Below, in pieces: positions 8,557-14,978 of a stretch of DNA of 16,460 bases. The notes beneath the pieces were generated by a model. The model worked only from the letters and a program-made list of their open reading frames with translations. It did not search any database and was not told the origin of the DNA. Position 1 is the stretch's first letter, and every line of letters starts with the position of its first letter. Source of the DNA: RGEC01 sp964475595. Lineage in GTDB: Bacteria > Bacteroidota > Bacteroidia > NS11-12g > UBA955. The stretch lies in the NCBI GenBank assembly GCA_964475595.1, contig CAYYXG010000030.1, positions 1 through 16,460 on the forward strand. Reading direction: 5' to 3'. The translations under genes and the position numbers were made by a program.

Positions 8557-8931
8557 ATGGAAAAAACCCGTTACAGCGATGAAGAGTTACAGGAATTCAA
8601 AGACATTATTCTGAAAAAACTTACCTCTTCCCGCGAAGAATTTAACACCTTGCAGAAAAGTCTGAAAGATGGCAACGAAAACGGCACGGACAGTACCAAC
8701 AATAATTACCTGACGCTCGATGATGGTGCTGATACATTCGAGAAAGAAAACACCACGCAGCTGGCCGCTCGCCTGATGAAGTTTATTCAGAATCTGGAAG
8801 CCGCGCTGGTGCGCATCGAAAATAAAACCTACGGTGTATGCAAAACCACGGGAAAGCTTATTCCTAAAGAGCGATTAAGGGCTGTTCCTCATACCACGCA
8901 AAGCATAGAGGCCAAACTTGGAAAATCCTGA
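8557..8931 (+). CDS. TraR/DksA-family protein with degenerate zinc finger
   Basis: The 124-aa product has a charged, helical N-terminal half (about 8-90, compatible with a coiled-coil hairpin, including LDDGADTFEKENTTQLAAR) and a C-terminal segment that aligns to the DksA/TraR zinc finger: TYGVCKTTGKLIPKERLRAV then PHTTQSIEAK. Where DksA has four cysteines (CxxC-x17-CxxC), only the first remains (C95); the others are Thr98, Ser116 and Ala119. Zinc binding through that site is therefore unlikely, although the fold may persist. DksA-type proteins enter the RNA polymerase secondary channel and tune transcription with ppGpp; whether this one does is not shown. It sits 26 nt after ileS and abuts lspA, so it is probably in their operon. 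Confidence 0.85.
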   Translation: MEKTRYSDEELQEFKDIILKKLTSSREEFNTLQKSLKDGNENGTDSTNNNYLTLDDGADTFEKENTTQLAARLMKFIQNLEAALVRIENKTYGVCKTTGKLIPKERLRAVPHTTQSIEAKLGKS

Positions 8932-9604
8932 GTTGGAAACAGCAACCCCATCGGTTTACCGCAGCCCTAAGTTTTGGTTGCCGGTGGGCATTTTGCTGCT
9001 CAGTCTGGTCATTGATCAGGCCATTAAAATTTACGTAAAAACCCATTATTGGCCGGGACAAATGGTACCATTGCTCGGCAATTGGTTCAATATGTATTTT
9101 ATCGAAAACAATGGAATGGCGTTTGGAATTGAGCTGGGTGGGCGTATTGGAAAATTTTTACTCACCGGGTTTAGAATTGCCGTGAGCATTTTTGGTGCCT
9201 GGTATTTGTGGCAAAATATTCGCAAATATGCGCATACGGGATTGCTGGTTTCCATTGCCTTCATTCTGGCCGGAGCCATCGGAAATATCATTGACAGTGT
9301 GTTCTATGGTGTGCTGTTTAAGCACCGTAATTTTGATTATGAAGGAGGTTGGTTTGAAGGCCGTGTGGTGGATATGTTTTATGCCCCTATTATTGAAAGC
9401 CGTTTTCCGCAATGGTTGCCGGTCTGGGGCGGGCAGGAGTTTACTTTTTTCAGCCCGATCTGGAATTTTGCCGATGCTTGCATAACCATAGGTGTTTTTA
9501 TCATCATTTTGGGGCAGCACCGATTTTTTGGTCATGCAGTAAAAAAAGAAACCGCCGGTTCCCCAACGGATTCTCAAATAAAAACACAACAAGAAGAGTC
9601 TTAA
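8918..9604 (+). CDS. lspA: Lipoprotein signal peptidase (signal peptidase II)
   Basis: The integral inner-membrane aspartyl protease removes signal peptides from lipidated prolipoproteins. Four membrane segments are visible at about 19-36, 78-98, 108-130 and 183-201. Motifs in order: VIDQAIKIYVK, ENNGMAFG, GAIGNIIDSVFYG, GRVVDMFYAP with catalytic Asp152, and WNFADACITIG with catalytic Asp186. A stretch of about 30 residues between the last two motifs (157-182) is longer than in E. coli LspA. No ATG can serve as start: an in-frame TAG at 8906 and the need to keep the first membrane segment leave TTG at 8918 (overlapping the previous gene by 14 nt) or TTG at 8933 (one base after its TGA). Either implies translational coupling. 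The coordinates use 8918; the choice is open. Confidence 0.93.
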   Translation: MENPELETATPSVYRSPKFWLPVGILLLSLVIDQAIKIYVKTHYWPGQMVPLLGNWFNMYFIENNGMAFGIELGGRIGKFLLTGFRIAVSIFGAWYLWQNIRKYAHTGLLVSIAFILAGAIGNIIDSVFYGVLFKHRNFDYEGGWFEGRVVDMFYAPIIESRFPQWLPVWGGQEFTFFSPIWNFADACITIGVFIIILGQHRFFGHAVKKETAGSPTDSQIKTQQEES

Positions 9605-9648
9605 AAACAAGGCCTAAAGTTGAAACTCGGGTCTTTAATAAATAATTA

Positions 9649-9672
9649 GTGGCAAAATAAAATGGTTGCCAC
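9649..9672 (+). terminator. Inverted repeat downstream of lspA, possible terminator or regulatory hairpin
   Basis: GTGGCAA (9649-9655) and TTGCCAC (9666-9672) form a perfect 7-bp stem with a 10-nt loop, 45 nt after the lspA stop. No T-run follows directly; T-rich sequence begins about 30 nt later. It may end the ileS-lspA transcript or mark an operator of rmuC. Confidence 0.33.
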
Positions 9673-9732
9673 GCAGTGTATTTGCGTTGTAAAATATAGT
9701 TATTTTTATTTTTTATTTCTCTCTGTAGCCCC

Positions 9733-9740
9733 CTATTTTG
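9733..9740 (+). promoter_or_regulatory. Candidate -7 box (CTATTTTG) upstream of rmuC
   Basis: CTATTTTG, followed by CA, is close to TAnnTTTG but one base short within the TA-to-TTTG spacing. It lies 31 nt before the rmuC start in an AT-rich 167-nt intergenic region. No convincing -33 TTG is seen. Confidence 0.3.
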
Positions 9741-9771
9741 CAGTATAAATTAAACTTAATTACTTTTTATC

Positions 9772-11106
9772 ATGGATAACATTGTATTTCTCATCATCGG
9801 AATTGTCTTGGGTGTTGTTATTGCCTATTTCATTATTAAATCCCAATTTTCAGGCAAACTGGCCGCTTCTGATACATTTAGACAGCAGGCGGAACTGTTA
9901 CCCTCACTTCAGCAGGAAAATAAGGACCAATATGCCCGTATTGCATCCCTTGAAAACGAGGTGAAGAACCTATTGGACCAAAATAAAAATTTGCAACTGA
10001 ATAACGAATCCACTGAAAAGCTCATGCGCAAAATTATGCAGGAAGTTACCAACGAAGGGTTGGTGAAACAGGGGCAGGTACTCACACAGCAGCAGGAAAA
10101 AACCCTGGTTGATATTGTGAATCCTTTAAAAGAAAAACTGAAAGAGTTTGAGCAAAAGGTGGAAGACACGCGCAAGGAGGCCAGCACCGGCAATACACAG
10201 CTGCTGGAACAGATCAAAAACCTGACCACCCTGAACAATACCATCACTGAGCAAACCCAAAACCTTACCAACGCGCTGAAGGGCAGTACCAAAACCCAGG
10301 GTGGTTGGGGTGAAATGATCCTGGAAAAGGTCTTGGACAGCAGCGGACTTGCCAAAGGAAGGGAATATGAAACCCAATTTGTTACATCGTCTTCTTCAGG
10401 TGCCGTCATTAAGCCCGATGCGGTGGTATTTCTTCCCGAAGAAAAAAATATTATTGTAGATGCCAAAGTCAGTCTCACGGCCTATGAGCAATACACCTCA
10501 GCAGTAGACGGATCTCCCGAAAAAGAAACCGCTTTGAAGGCGCATATTGTTTCCCTGAAGAATCACATCAAAAACCTCGCTGAAAAAGATTACCACACTG
10601 CGATAAACCTGAAATCACCGGAGTTTACCCTGATGTTCATTCCGATTGAATCCGGTTTTGCTCTCAGCGTGCAAAGTGATACTGAACTGTATGAATATGC
10701 ATGGAGCCGCCGCATTGTGCTGGTGTCGCCCTCCACGTTGCTGGCAACCCTGCGTACCGTTGCTTCGGTATGGAAGGCCGAAAACAGCAATAAAAACACT
10801 TTGGAAATTGCCAGACAGGCCGGAGATATGTATGATAAATTTGTAGGTTTTGCCGAAAATTTGCAGGAGGTTGGCAAAGCCATCCAAAAAGCAGAAACAA
10901 CCTATGCTGAAGCCATCGGCAAACTGAGCACCGGAAAAGGCAACCTGGTTAACAGGGCAGAAAAACTCAGAAAACTGGGACTAAAAACCACCAAGAATAT
11001 CCCCCAAAATTTAATCTCTGACGAGGAGACCGAGGACATTACCGCTGAAAATATACCCCAATCAGCACTCCCGCCCATTACGGAAATCGATTTGGACGAC
11101 ATTTAA
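9772..11106 (+). CDS. rmuC: RmuC-family DNA recombination protein
   Basis: The 444-aa product begins with a membrane-anchoring helix (about 4-24, DNIVFLIIGIVLGVVIAYFI), followed by a long coiled coil (about 35-165) rich in Gln, Glu and Lys, and then the RmuC domain (about 170-390). Seen there are GGWGEMILEKVLDSSGL, GREYETQF, KPDAVVFLP, IIVDAKVSLTAYEQY, FTLMFIPIESGFALS and SPSTLLATLRTVASVWK. E. coli RmuC limits inversions at short inverted repeats, and a nuclease-like fold has been proposed; the conserved DAK (around residue 229) fits a PD-(D/E)XK-type active site. The membrane anchor and coiled coil match the usual family layout. It has its own upstream gap of 167 nt and is followed after 30 nt by the methyltransferase-like gene. 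C-terminal acidic tail of about 40 residues. Confidence 0.93.
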   Translation: MDNIVFLIIGIVLGVVIAYFIIKSQFSGKLAASDTFRQQAELLPSLQQENKDQYARIASLENEVKNLLDQNKNLQLNNESTEKLMRKIMQEVTNEGLVKQGQVLTQQQEKTLVDIVNPLKEKLKEFEQKVEDTRKEASTGNTQLLEQIKNLTTLNNTITEQTQNLTNALKGSTKTQGGWGEMILEKVLDSSGLAKGREYETQFVTSSSSGAVIKPDAVVFLPEEKNIIVDAKVSLTAYEQYTSAVDGSPEKETALKAHIVSLKNHIKNLAEKDYHTAINLKSPEFTLMFIPIESGFALSVQSDTELYEYAWSRRIVLVSPSTLLATLRTVASVWKAENSNKNTLEIARQAGDMYDKFVGFAENLQEVGKAIQKAETTYAEAIGKLSTGKGNLVNRAEKLRKLGLKTTKNIPQNLISDEETEDITAENIPQSALPPITEIDLDDI

Positions 11107-11121
11107 TCAGGGCTGAATGCC

Positions 11122-11129
11122 TAACTTCG
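11122..11129 (+). promoter_or_regulatory. -7-like box (TAACTTCG) just upstream of the methyltransferase-like gene
   Basis: TAACTTCG has one mismatch to TAnnTTTG and is followed by C. The start codon comes 7 nt later, the same tight geometry as at the E1 gene and lysS. No TTG stands at the expected -33 position. Confidence 0.35.
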
Positions 11130-11136
11130 CCCCTTA

Positions 11137-11949
11137 ATGAGGAAGTTTTTCCGTGCGTTTAAAGCCCTTTCACGCATTATCCGAAAGCCATGGCTATTGA
11201 ATCTTGTGCTGGATGATGATAGTGCCTGGGATTCAAAAATTAGGGCTCTGAAGGGCAATGCATATCGCCTTCCCTCCATCGATTTTCGTTCGTTGCTGAA
11301 ACCTGAAGGCAGCAACGTACATCCTTTTGCTTTTTTGGATGGCGGCTCCCTGCCCACCGATCTGGCCTTGCTCAAATCGCTTGCTGCCGGAATTCCTGAT
11401 TGTCGCTATTTTGAAATTGGTACCTGGCGGGGTGAGAGTGTGGCCAATGTGGCCAATGTGGCCAAGCAATGCACTACGCTGAACCTCTCACCGGAGCAGA
11501 TAACCGACCTTGGTCTACCCAAGGCCTATGCCGATTTACATGGCTTTTTTTCGAAGGATTTGCCCAATATTTCCCAGCTCTATGGCGATACGGCCACGTT
11601 TGATTTCAAAGGCCTGAATCAGCACTACGATCTGGTTTTTATTGATGGAGATCATCATTACCAAATGGTAAAATCCGATACGGAAAACGTGTTTAAATAC
11701 CTGCTACACGAACAGAGTATCATTGTGTGGCACGATGCGGCCTATACCCCCGAAAAACTGAGACCTGAGGTAATTTATGGTATACTGCAAGGCACACCTG
11801 CAGCATTGCACCACAAAATATTTCATGTTTCAAACACCCAGTGTGCAGTTTTTCTTCCTGAAGGATTTACGGAAACTTTTATCCTCAATTCACCGGAAAG
11901 ACCCAATTTTGCATTTGAAATTTCGTTAAACATTATACCTGTTTCATGA
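11137..11949 (+). CDS. Class I SAM-dependent methyltransferase-like protein
   Basis: The 270-aa product shows the class I methyltransferase fold in its middle: motif I as YFEIGTWRGES at 91-101, then YDLVFIDGDHHYQMVKSD at about 164-181 and IIVWHDAAY at 195-203. The IDGDHHY and WHD pattern is that of the Methyltransf_24 group, which includes enzymes near polysaccharide and cell-surface biosynthesis genes; the acceptor here is unknown. The first 80 residues are basic then family-unassigned. No signal peptide, so cytoplasmic. Codons 102-109 (VANVANVA) come from a 9-nt tandem repeat. Its stop overlaps the start of the LVIVD lipoprotein gene (ATGA), so the two are translationally coupled. Fold assignment is good; function is open. 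Confidence 0.8.
   Translation: MRKFFRAFKALSRIIRKPWLLNLVLDDDSAWDSKIRALKGNAYRLPSIDFRSLLKPEGSNVHPFAFLDGGSLPTDLALLKSLAAGIPDCRYFEIGTWRGESVANVANVAKQCTTLNLSPEQITDLGLPKAYADLHGFFSKDLPNISQLYGDTATFDFKGLNQHYDLVFIDGDHHYQMVKSDTENVFKYLLHEQSIIVWHDAAYTPEKLRPEVIYGILQGTPAALHHKIFHVSNTQCAVFLPEGFTETFILNSPERPNFAFEISLNIIPVS
11440..11465 (+). repeat. In-frame 9-nt tandem repeat (GTGGCCAAT, about 2.9 copies)
   Basis: GTGGCCAAT occurs at 11440-11448 and 11449-11457, followed by GTGGCCAA at 11458-11465. It codes for Val-Ala-Asn steps directly after motif I of the methyltransferase-like protein. Unit length is a multiple of three, so a gain or loss would keep the frame. Confidence 0.8.
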
Positions 11950-13175
11950 TACAATATCCTAAAACATGGCTGCTGTCCGTCCTCTCCCTAGGGCTGATAA
12001 TGGCGGGCAGTGCCTGTAAAAAAGATGCCTTAAAGCGCACCATCTGGGTCAAGAAAGGTGAATCCATAGCCACAGTAAGAAATTCGTTTGCAGTGGAGCC
12101 AGGCAAAGAAATCACCCATCCTGCAGGGGTTTACCGCAGCGGTAATTATTTGCTGCTCCTCGAGGAAGGAGAGGGCATTGGTATTATCGATATCAGTGTG
12201 CGTGAAAGTCCGGTTAATCTGGCCTTCATCAAGCTGCTGGCCAATTCCCATGCCGTAATTAAGGACGACTACATATTGGCTGATAACGGCCCCGACCTGG
12301 TGAGTATTGATATTTCAGACTTGCTGCAGATTGAGTTGGTCAATCGCCTGGAAAATGTGTTTCCCGACAAATGGCTGGAGGAAAACAATACGGTTTTTAC
12401 CGGATATGAAGAAAAGCAGATATCCATTTTCAAGAATTTCAATCCTTCAGATACCATACCGCCAGAAAGCAGAGATGCCGAAAACCTGGCCGCACTCGCC
12501 ATTGGCAGGGGTGGCAGCGAAACCCGTTTTGCGCTCATGAACGATTACCTCTATGTGGCCCGCGATAAGGGAATTCGCCCATTTAATGTGGCATTTCCTG
12601 ATGCTCCTGTAATGCACAACGAGCTGGGTTATACCCTGGATGGTTTTGAAACTTTGTTGGCAAAAAATGGATATTTATACATTGGCACCAGCAATGGCGT
12701 GGTGATACTGAATGCCAGTAATAGTCCGGCTACCCCGTCGCAGGAATCTGTGGCCCTGCGAGATATCCGGGGTTGTGATCCGGTGGTAGTTCAGGGTAAT
12801 TACATGTTTAGTACCGTAAGATCCGGCGCTGACTGTAATCGTTTTAACAGCAGCAGTGGCTTGTTTGTGCATAATATTCAGGATAAAAAAATGCCGTATA
12901 CTATTTTCTCTCAAACGGTGAATAATCCCAAAGGACTGGGTATTGACGGTAATCTGTTATTTCTGTGTCAGGGCAATATGGGATTGTCTGTTTACAATTG
13001 GGATGAAATTACCAAAAAACCCACATTCCGGTATCGCTATAATGACATTCATGCTTTTGATGTAGTTACCGGCAATAATACCCTGATAGTAGCCGCTGAA
13101 AATGGATTGTTTTTATATGATTACAGCGATCCGAATAACCTAAGGAAACTTTCGCGCGTGGCGGCTTATAACTAA
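11946..13175 (+). CDS. LVIVD-repeat beta-propeller lipoprotein
   Basis: The 409-aa product has a signal peptide (1-23, WLLSVLSLGLIMAGSA) ending at Cys24, a plausible lipobox, followed by KKD as in many Bacteroidota lipoproteins; it should be processed by LspA and anchored in a membrane, possibly outer. The mature part contains seven regularly spaced blades of LVIVD type: EGIGIIDIS (76-84), DLVSIDISD (117-125), KGIRPFNVA (208-216), NGVVILNAS (250-258), SGLFVHNIQ (304-312), MGLSVYNWD (345-353) and NGLFLYDYSDP (386-396). That is consistent with a seven-bladed propeller. Function of such proteins is unknown; cell-surface binding is a guess. The start ATG overlaps the preceding stop by ATGA. Convergent with the XRE gene across 274 nt. 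Confidence 0.86.
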   Translation: MIQYPKTWLLSVLSLGLIMAGSACKKDALKRTIWVKKGESIATVRNSFAVEPGKEITHPAGVYRSGNYLLLLEEGEGIGIIDISVRESPVNLAFIKLLANSHAVIKDDYILADNGPDLVSIDISDLLQIELVNRLENVFPDKWLEENNTVFTGYEEKQISIFKNFNPSDTIPPESRDAENLAALAIGRGGSETRFALMNDYLYVARDKGIRPFNVAFPDAPVMHNELGYTLDGFETLLAKNGYLYIGTSNGVVILNASNSPATPSQESVALRDIRGCDPVVVQGNYMFSTVRSGADCNRFNSSSGLFVHNIQDKKMPYTIFSQTVNNPKGLGIDGNLLFLCQGNMGLSVYNWDEITKKPTFRYRYNDIHAFDVVTGNNTLIVAAENGLFLYDYSDPNNLRKLSRVAAYN

Positions 13176-13200
13176 TGACTGCCGGGGCCTTGCCCGTCAT
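13175..13200 (+). terminator. Imperfect hairpin after the LVIVD lipoprotein gene
   Basis: ATGAC (13175-13179) pairs with GTCAT (13196-13200), and GGGC (13185-13188) with GCCC (13192-13195), with a five-base bulge on the left arm. T-runs follow at 13208-13213 and 13224-13231. It overlaps the stop codon by one base. A possible weak terminator. Confidence 0.33.
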
Positions 13201-13449
13201 GATTGCATTTTTTAAACAGCATTCTTTTTTTAGCGATGCAATTTTTCAAACATTGTTATTGGGTAAATCACGCCGAAATTGATTTTAGAACGGCCAGTAA
13301 GTACATTCCCAACTAACTGTTGCTTGAAATCTGCAGTGGCTCGAAAATTAATTGAAACACATCAATCATCAGCAATATGGCCTAGTTATCCGGTTTGTGT
13401 TCTTGTAAATCCCTCAAGCCATTATGTTAACCATGGTTTAAGGCCAACA
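13176..13449. other. 274-nt convergent intergenic region, no gene seen
   Basis: This lies between the 3' ends of the lipoprotein and XRE genes. It holds the imperfect hairpin with T-runs at its left end, a loosely repeated GATTGCATTTTTTAAAC (13201) and GATGCAATTTTTCAAAC (13235), and a 10-nt palindrome AACCATGGTT (13429-13438) near the right end. I find no credible ORF and no RNA gene. The composition fits a two-way transcription end. Confidence 0.5.
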
Positions 13450-13854
13450 TCATGATTGTTTGTTCAGCGACAGCAATAATTGCCGGAACGCTTCTATTTG
13501 TTGTTTCAGGTCGTTGATTCGTTCCTCGTAAACCTTACGTTCGTTTTCTGCCATTCCCTGCACGTACATAACGGTGCCGGCATTACCGCCCTGCTGGTTG
13601 TAGTTTTGTTGTATATACAGGTCATCCTCACCGACCAGGGTGTTAAAGGGCACACCCAGTATGGCCGATAAGTCGCGCATTCTTGCCACAGATATATTGT
13701 CCGGGTTTTTCTCCATGCGCGAGTAGGCCTGCTGACTGAGGTTTAGCTTGGATGCCACATACTCCTGAGAAAGGTTGCTGCTTTCCCGCACCATTTTGAT
13801 TTTATTGCCAAGGCCTTTGTAATTGTCTTTATCCGAAGTTTTATGTGCAAACAT
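13450..13854 (-). CDS. XRE-family helix-turn-helix transcriptional regulator with C-terminal coiled coil
   Basis: The 134-aa protein starts at ATG on the minus strand at 13854 (MFAHKTSDKDN). Residues 15-72 form the HTH: GNKIKMVRESSNLSQEYVA, NLSQQAYSRMEK and NISVARMRDLSAILGVP. Residues 80-100 are a Gln/Asn/Gly-rich linker (YIQQNYNQQGGNAG), and 102-131 a leucine-rich helix able to form a coiled coil (ERKVYEERINDLKQQIEAF), probably for dimerisation. There is no sensor domain. A longer frame upstream uses TTG and adds a hydrophobic stretch from AT-rich promoter sequence, which I reject. It is divergent from the exported Cys-rich protein gene, 132 nt apart, with a palindrome between, so it may control itself and that neighbour (inference). 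Confidence 0.88.
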   Translation of the reverse strand: MFAHKTSDKDNYKGLGNKIKMVRESSNLSQEYVASKLNLSQQAYSRMEKNPDNISVARMRDLSAILGVPFNTLVGEDDLYIQQNYNQQGGNAGTVMYVQGMAENERKVYEERINDLKQQIEAFRQLLLSLNKQS

Positions 13855-13905
13855 GATGTAAATTAAATAAACATATACGCAAAAAACAAGTATTACACAA
13901 CAAAA

Positions 13906-13920
13906 AGTAGTTATACTACT
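13906..13920. promoter_or_regulatory. 15-nt palindrome, candidate operator between the divergent genes
   Basis: AGTAGT-TAT-ACTACT is a perfect inverted repeat with 6-nt arms and a 3-nt spacer. It lies 51 nt upstream of the XRE start and 66 nt before the exported-protein start, inside the shared promoter region. Size and place suit a dimeric HTH regulator such as the adjacent XRE protein; binding is inferred, not shown. Confidence 0.35.
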
Positions 13921-13948
13921 ATAAAGAGTTAAAAACAATATATAGTTG

Positions 13949-13979
13949 TTGAAAACCCGTTTTGTAAAGGCTTGATTTG
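13949..13979 (+). promoter_or_regulatory. Candidate Bacteroidota promoter of the exported Cys-rich protein gene
   Basis: TTG (13949-13951) and TTGATTTG (13972-13979; one mismatch to TAnnTTTG) are separated by 20 nt, the usual -33 to -7 distance. The start codon is at 13987, 7 nt after the box, again implying an almost leaderless transcript. Confidence 0.42.
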
Positions 13980-13986
13980 TAATACT

Positions 13987-14886
13987 ATGAAAAATAAACT
14001 ACTTAAAATGACAGTGGTTGCTATAGCTTCCCTGTTAATTCAAAACACTCATGCTCAAGTTTTACAGAATATTGCGAAGAAGGCGATAGCTAAAGGTATT
14101 AGTGAAGGTGTTAATGCAACAATGAAAAATACAACTTTTAGTATGTTAGGTACAAACCTTACATTTCAAGCATCTTTAACTGGCACGGAATGGTATGTTT
14201 ATGACGGGTCTAAAGAATTTATAAAAGTATTTAAAGATCAAAACACCCAGTTAAAAAACTGGATATATAGAGGCAATGATTATAGTTTTGATTTATTGAT
14301 AGTAAATGATACAACAATAGCAATTAGTCATAATATAACACGGAAACCGCACAATGAACAATATCCACTTGGGAGAAAGGCAGATTTATTTGTTATTAAG
14401 GATTCTGTTATTTATATAAGGAATTTTGAGACAGCAGATAGTGCCACCGACTATTTAAAAGGCCAAAATACTTTAAAGGGGTTTTCTCCAATTACCAGCT
14501 TTTCAGGAGGAAATATTTATGATTTATTGACATCAAAAAAAGAGGACAAGAAGATTATTGGATCATATAAATACTTTGTGCCGCATAAAGCCAATTTCAT
14601 TTTTACTTCAATATATTATAAAGCTACCTATGGAAAAATGAGCGAGCAATTGTTTAATGAAAAATTAAATAAAATGGATGATCAACGGATTCAATGGTTA
14701 CAAAAAGAAAAAGAATGCAGCCATTGTGATAAAAAGTTTACAGGAGCTCCAGTGAGAATAAAATCTAAAGAAAGTTGCTCAACAGAAGAAGTAGCCTATT
14801 CTTTCTTCAGTACATCGCATGAAACTTTGCCTCATTTTTGTTCGGTAAAATGTGCAGAAAGGCATTGTATAGAGCTAAAGAGATAA
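13987..14886 (+). CDS. Exported protein of unknown function with C-terminal cysteine-rich, zinc-finger-like tail
   Basis: The 299-aa product starts at ATG 13987; an in-frame TTG at 13972 adds five residues before the basic n-region and is unlikely. Residues 1-23 (MKNKLLKMTVVAIASLLIQNTHA, written here as a range of 1-20 plus THA) form a Sec signal peptide with cleavage before Gln24. I do not recognise the body (about 24-235); it is mixed beta/alpha with many Lys, Asn and Thr. The tail has ECSHCDKKFTG (Cys244, 247), Cys264, then HFCSVKCAERHC (Cys285, 289, 294), like a CxxC...CxxxC treble-clef zinc finger, a feature usual for cytoplasmic proteins and odd in an exported one. Base composition and codons are far more AT-rich than neighbouring genes, which suggests recent acquisition. 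Divergent from the XRE regulator; followed by the repeat block. Confidence 0.8.
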   Translation: MKNKLLKMTVVAIASLLIQNTHAQVLQNIAKKAIAKGISEGVNATMKNTTFSMLGTNLTFQASLTGTEWYVYDGSKEFIKVFKDQNTQLKNWIYRGNDYSFDLLIVNDTTIAISHNITRKPHNEQYPLGRKADLFVIKDSVIYIRNFETADSATDYLKGQNTLKGFSPITSFSGGNIYDLLTSKKEDKKIIGSYKYFVPHKANFIFTSIYYKATYGKMSEQLFNEKLNKMDDQRIQWLQKEKECSHCDKKFTGAPVRIKSKESCSTEEVAYSFFSTSHETLPHFCSVKCAERHCIELKR

Positions 14887-14911
14887 AAGTCGGATATTTC
14901 TATTTTCTACT

Positions 14912-14957
14912 GGTTGGTCTATGCACCGGGCATAAGTAAAAGCGCTACCGATTAGGC
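14912..14957. repeat. Hairpin-forming repeat unit, left copy
   Basis: It begins GGTTGGTCT and ends ACCGATTAGGC, with 26 nt between. The ends pair (GGTTGGT with ACCGATT, using G-U pairs if transcribed), and the middle has a second stem ATGC/GCAT (14921-14924 and 14930-14933). The same ends at exactly the same spacing recur at 15184. Confidence 0.6.
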
Positions 14958-14978
14958 GAGTCACGATTTTGTGCTCAT

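Noticed and set aside
8918..8931. Frameshift that would join the DksA-like protein and LspA
   Set aside because: Both products are complete with normal ends; a short overlap of separate genes explains the junction.
9909..10478. 189-codon Ser/Phe/Cys-rich frame on the minus strand
   Set aside because: It is the complement of the rmuC coiled coil; the skewed amino acids come from reading Glu/Gln/Lys codons backwards.
13855..13938. N-terminal extension of the XRE regulator with a hydrophobic, membrane-like stretch
   Set aside because: It would need a TTG start and comes from AT-rich promoter DNA that also holds the palindrome; ATG at 13854 gives a normal XRE protein.
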